Shown here piece by piece: positions 4,464-6,173 of a stretch of DNA of 6,173 bases. The translations under genes and the position numbers were made by a program. Position 1 is the stretch's first letter. Each line of letters begins with the position of its first letter. The notes beneath the pieces are model-generated. The model ran no database searches and was not told the origin of the DNA. It saw only the letters and a program-made list of their open reading frames with translations. The DNA comes from Abditibacteriales bacterium (GTDB lineage: Bacteria > Armatimonadota > Abditibacteriia > Abditibacteriales > JANWYM01): positions 1 through 6,173 of the forward strand of contig JANWYM010000265.1 in assembly GCA_025055355.1 (NCBI GenBank), given 5' to 3'.

Positions 4464-5336
4464 ATGGTTTCTGTCCAAGACATCGAATTATTCGCGGACG
4501 GTTTGGACGTTCAGCGGGCGGCAGAGATTTATCATGAGCACGGCTGCTTGGTGGTGCGCGGCTTGATGACACCTTACATCGCGGAGGTTCAGCGCGACAT
4601 TGAAGCGACGGCGGCGCAGTCGCTGTCGCTGCTGGACCGCGCCGAGAGAATCGTCGAGGGGTGGCGCACGCCCGATGGCACGCTGTTCATCCCCGCGCCG
4701 CCGCACTACCAGCGCGACAAGCAAATCATGGTGCTTGCCATCAACTACCAAACCAGCGCAGCGTTCTTCCGCAGTGCGTTGGACGAGAAGTTGCTGGACA
4801 TCCTTGAAGCCATCATCGGTCCGAACATCGAACTGTTCGGCAACGGGCAGTGCCTCTACAAAGAACCCGTCGGCGGGCATCCCAAGCACCTGCACCAGGA
4901 CGCGGCGTATTTTGAGCATCGCTACGATGGACCTGTCGCCGTGTTGAACTACGTCGTGGACACCGACCTGAACAACGGCGCGCTGCACGTCGTTCCCGGC
5001 TCGCACAAGTTGGGACAACTCAAGCACGTGGACACCTTCTCCCATCTGGGGTTGGACGAGAACGAGTGGAGGTGGGAAGACGCCCTGCCGATTTGCGGCA
5101 AAGCGGGCGATTCGATTTTCTTCCACTACCGCTGCATTCACGGCTCGAAGGAGAACTATTCGGACAAGTCGCGCCCCGTGTTCATCCACCGCTACCGCCG
5201 TCCCGACGATTACGTCATCATCAGCGCGACCACCACCGCCAACCGCGCCGAAGCCGAAAAGCGCGCAGCGGAGGCGAAGAAGACGAACCAACGCGGGCTG
5301 ATGGTGCGGGGGTTTCGGGCGTATCAGGAGGATTGA
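4464..5336 (+). CDS. Phytanoyl-CoA dioxygenase (PhyH) family protein
   Basis: This 290-residue protein is a Fe(II)/2-oxoglutarate-dependent oxygenase of the double-stranded beta-helix fold, which couples decarboxylation of 2-oxoglutarate to hydroxylation of a small molecule. Iron ligands are His144 and Asp146 (HQD in KHLHQDAAYF) and His226 (IHGS). Arg237 (SRPVF) lies 11 residues after His226, the same spacing as the 2-oxoglutarate-binding Arg in human PhyH. NGALHVVPGSHK (171-182) is the typical pre-barrel block. The active centre therefore looks complete. The C-terminal 33 residues form a charged, Ala/Lys-rich tail. The start ATG at 4464 has only a weak ribosome site; TTG at 4455 is an in-frame alternative, also without one. 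Bacterial members act on many metabolites, so phytanoyl-CoA is unlikely to be the substrate. Its 3' end overlaps the opposing membrane protein gene by 13 bp. Confidence 0.92.
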   Translation: MVSVQDIELFADGLDVQRAAEIYHEHGCLVVRGLMTPYIAEVQRDIEATAAQSLSLLDRAERIVEGWRTPDGTLFIPAPPHYQRDKQIMVLAINYQTSAAFFRSALDEKLLDILEAIIGPNIELFGNGQCLYKEPVGGHPKHLHQDAAYFEHRYDGPVAVLNYVVDTDLNNGALHVVPGSHKLGQLKHVDTFSHLGLDENEWRWEDALPICGKAGDSIFFHYRCIHGSKENYSDKSRPVFIHRYRRPDDYVIISATTTANRAEAEKRAAEAKKTNQRGLMVRGFRAYQED

Positions 5337-6173
5337 GAGCCGCTCATTGCTCGCGTCCAGACCATCACGCGCATCAATAACACCAGCGATGCGGCGGCTC
5401 CAACCGGCGCGGTGAGCCCCAGGAAGACCATCCACAGGAAGTGGTAGCCATAAAGCAGAGTCAAAGCCACGATGAGGATCGCCGTCGCCGCGCAGCAGAG
5501 CAGATAGCGGCGCGTTTGGGCTATCCAGTAGGGAGTCAGCAGCGCAGGGGCGATGTAGTGATGTCGCCTTGTCCACGCGAAGATGAGCAGCCACAAGGCG
5601 GGTGGAATGGCAAACAGGCTAAACCATAGCGCCGGCATGTTCTCTCGCAGCACGCGCCACCGCCACCCGTTGCGCGGCAGGGGCAGCAACTGATACGTGC
5701 CCTCACGCCATTGATACGCTTTGCCCTGCCAAAGCAGACGGAGGCTGGCAAATGCGTGGGTGCCGTCGGGCAGACGGAGGGCTTGGAGGAGCTCCCTGTG
5801 GTGAATGAGCGGGACAGGCACACCATCGCGGGTGGTATAAACGTAGGCAACGTGGTCGTTGGGACCGATAATCCTGTCAATCGTATACTGCCACCAAACA
5901 ACGAGTTGCCCCTTGCCGTTGGCATCCAGCACTTGAATTGCGGGTGGTCCTTCGCCGCCGGGGTCACCGAGGTCGCGCTGAACATCAATCACCTCGCGTC
6001 GAATCACGTCGGGTTCAACGGCGATGTCCTGCAGCCGCACCCATCGTTCCCTTCTAACCCACATGCCATTCTGACTCTCAACATATTCGCTGCGCCCACG
6101 AAGCCACTGCCGACTCTGCCCCTGCAATTGAAAATAGTCTGGCTCGCTCAGGCTGCCAATCCTCTTTCCCTCT
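5324..6173 (-). CDS. Membrane protein of unknown function, N-terminus outside the window
   Basis: The minus-strand frame stays open to the window edge, so the visible 282 residues are a C-terminal part and the TTG at 6127 is not a convincing start. I do not recognise the family. About 170 hydrophilic residues (strand-rich, many Trp, with QLVVWWQY and AYVYTTRDG) precede three predicted membrane helices near visible residues 181-200, 223-242 and 245-271. The basic loop between the first two (TRRHH to QTRR) should be cytoplasmic by the positive-inside rule, which places the large soluble part outside and implies an unseen N-terminal signal or helix. The C-terminus would be cytoplasmic and ends MSGSQSS. 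Its stop lies inside the end of the convergent PhyH gene, with no room for a separate terminator. Confidence 0.72.
   Translation of the reverse strand, partial: EGKRIGSLSEPDYFQLQGQSRQWLRGRSEYVESQNGMWVRRERWVRLQDIAVEPDVIRREVIDVQRDLGDPGGEGPPAIQVLDANGKGQLVVWWQYTIDRIIGPNDHVAYVYTTRDGVPVPLIHHRELLQALRLPDGTHAFASLRLLWQGKAYQWREGTYQLLPLPRNGWRWRVLRENMPALWFSLFAIPPALWLLIFAWTRRHHYIAPALLTPYWIAQTRRYLLCCAATAILIVALTLLYGYHFLWMVFLGLTAPVGAAASLVLLMRVMVWTRAMSGSQSS

Noticed and set aside
3016..5336. A dedicated three-gene metabolic or defence system
   Set aside because: The genes are collinear but separated by repeats and hairpins, the enzyme families are generic, and nothing links their substrates.
4488..5594. Minus-strand open frame of 368 codons antisense to the PhyH gene
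   Set aside because: It is a GC-driven shadow of the PhyH gene with Arg/Val/His-rich, low-information sequence and no motif, while the plus-strand frame has a full catalytic set.

Overview
The window looks like ordinary chromosome from an uncultured, moderately GC-rich bacterium. Genes sit on both strands, intergenic spaces are short, Shine-Dalgarno sites are strong and several promoters match the sigma70 consensus. Some intergenic gaps hold short repeats: a GCTTCGCTCC/GCAATGACA-type repeat at the left edge, and octamer arrays directly after two stop codons. A PhyH-type dioxygenase, a sugar-isomerase-like TIM barrel and a stand-alone SDR close together recall deep-branching environmental lineages such as Armatimonadota/Fervidibacteria or Poribacteria. 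That placement is an impression, not a result.

Layout from left to right: a degenerate repeat (1-90); an SDR oxidoreductase (+, 218-970); a truncated NYN/DUF88-type nuclease remnant (-, 1026-1268); a gene-free gap (1269-1560) with a promoter-like sequence, a perfect palindrome and a terminator-like hairpin, possibly a small RNA; a class I PLP aminotransferase (-, 1561-2748); its leader, with a 15-codon Arg/Pro/His-rich ORF overlapping a long hairpin; a divergent promoter region (about 2909-2988); a xylose-isomerase-like TIM barrel protein (+, 3016-3876); a small DUF6941-like protein (+, 3955-4380); a phytanoyl-CoA dioxygenase family protein (+, 4464-5336); and a membrane protein (-, 5324 to the right edge) whose N-terminus lies outside the window.

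The genes do not form one obvious pathway. The three plus-strand genes from 3016 to 5336 are collinear, but each gap (78 and 83 bp) contains a repeat array and a hairpin, so they may be separate or only partly read-through units. The SDR, TIM barrel protein and PhyH protein would fit small-molecule (sugar or secondary) oxidation, but no substrate can be read from the sequence. I found no defence system, CRISPR array, intact mobile element or tRNA/rRNA. The most interesting signals are the possible attenuator before the aminotransferase, the orphan promoter-hairpin module at 1287-1388, and the post-stop octamer repeats.
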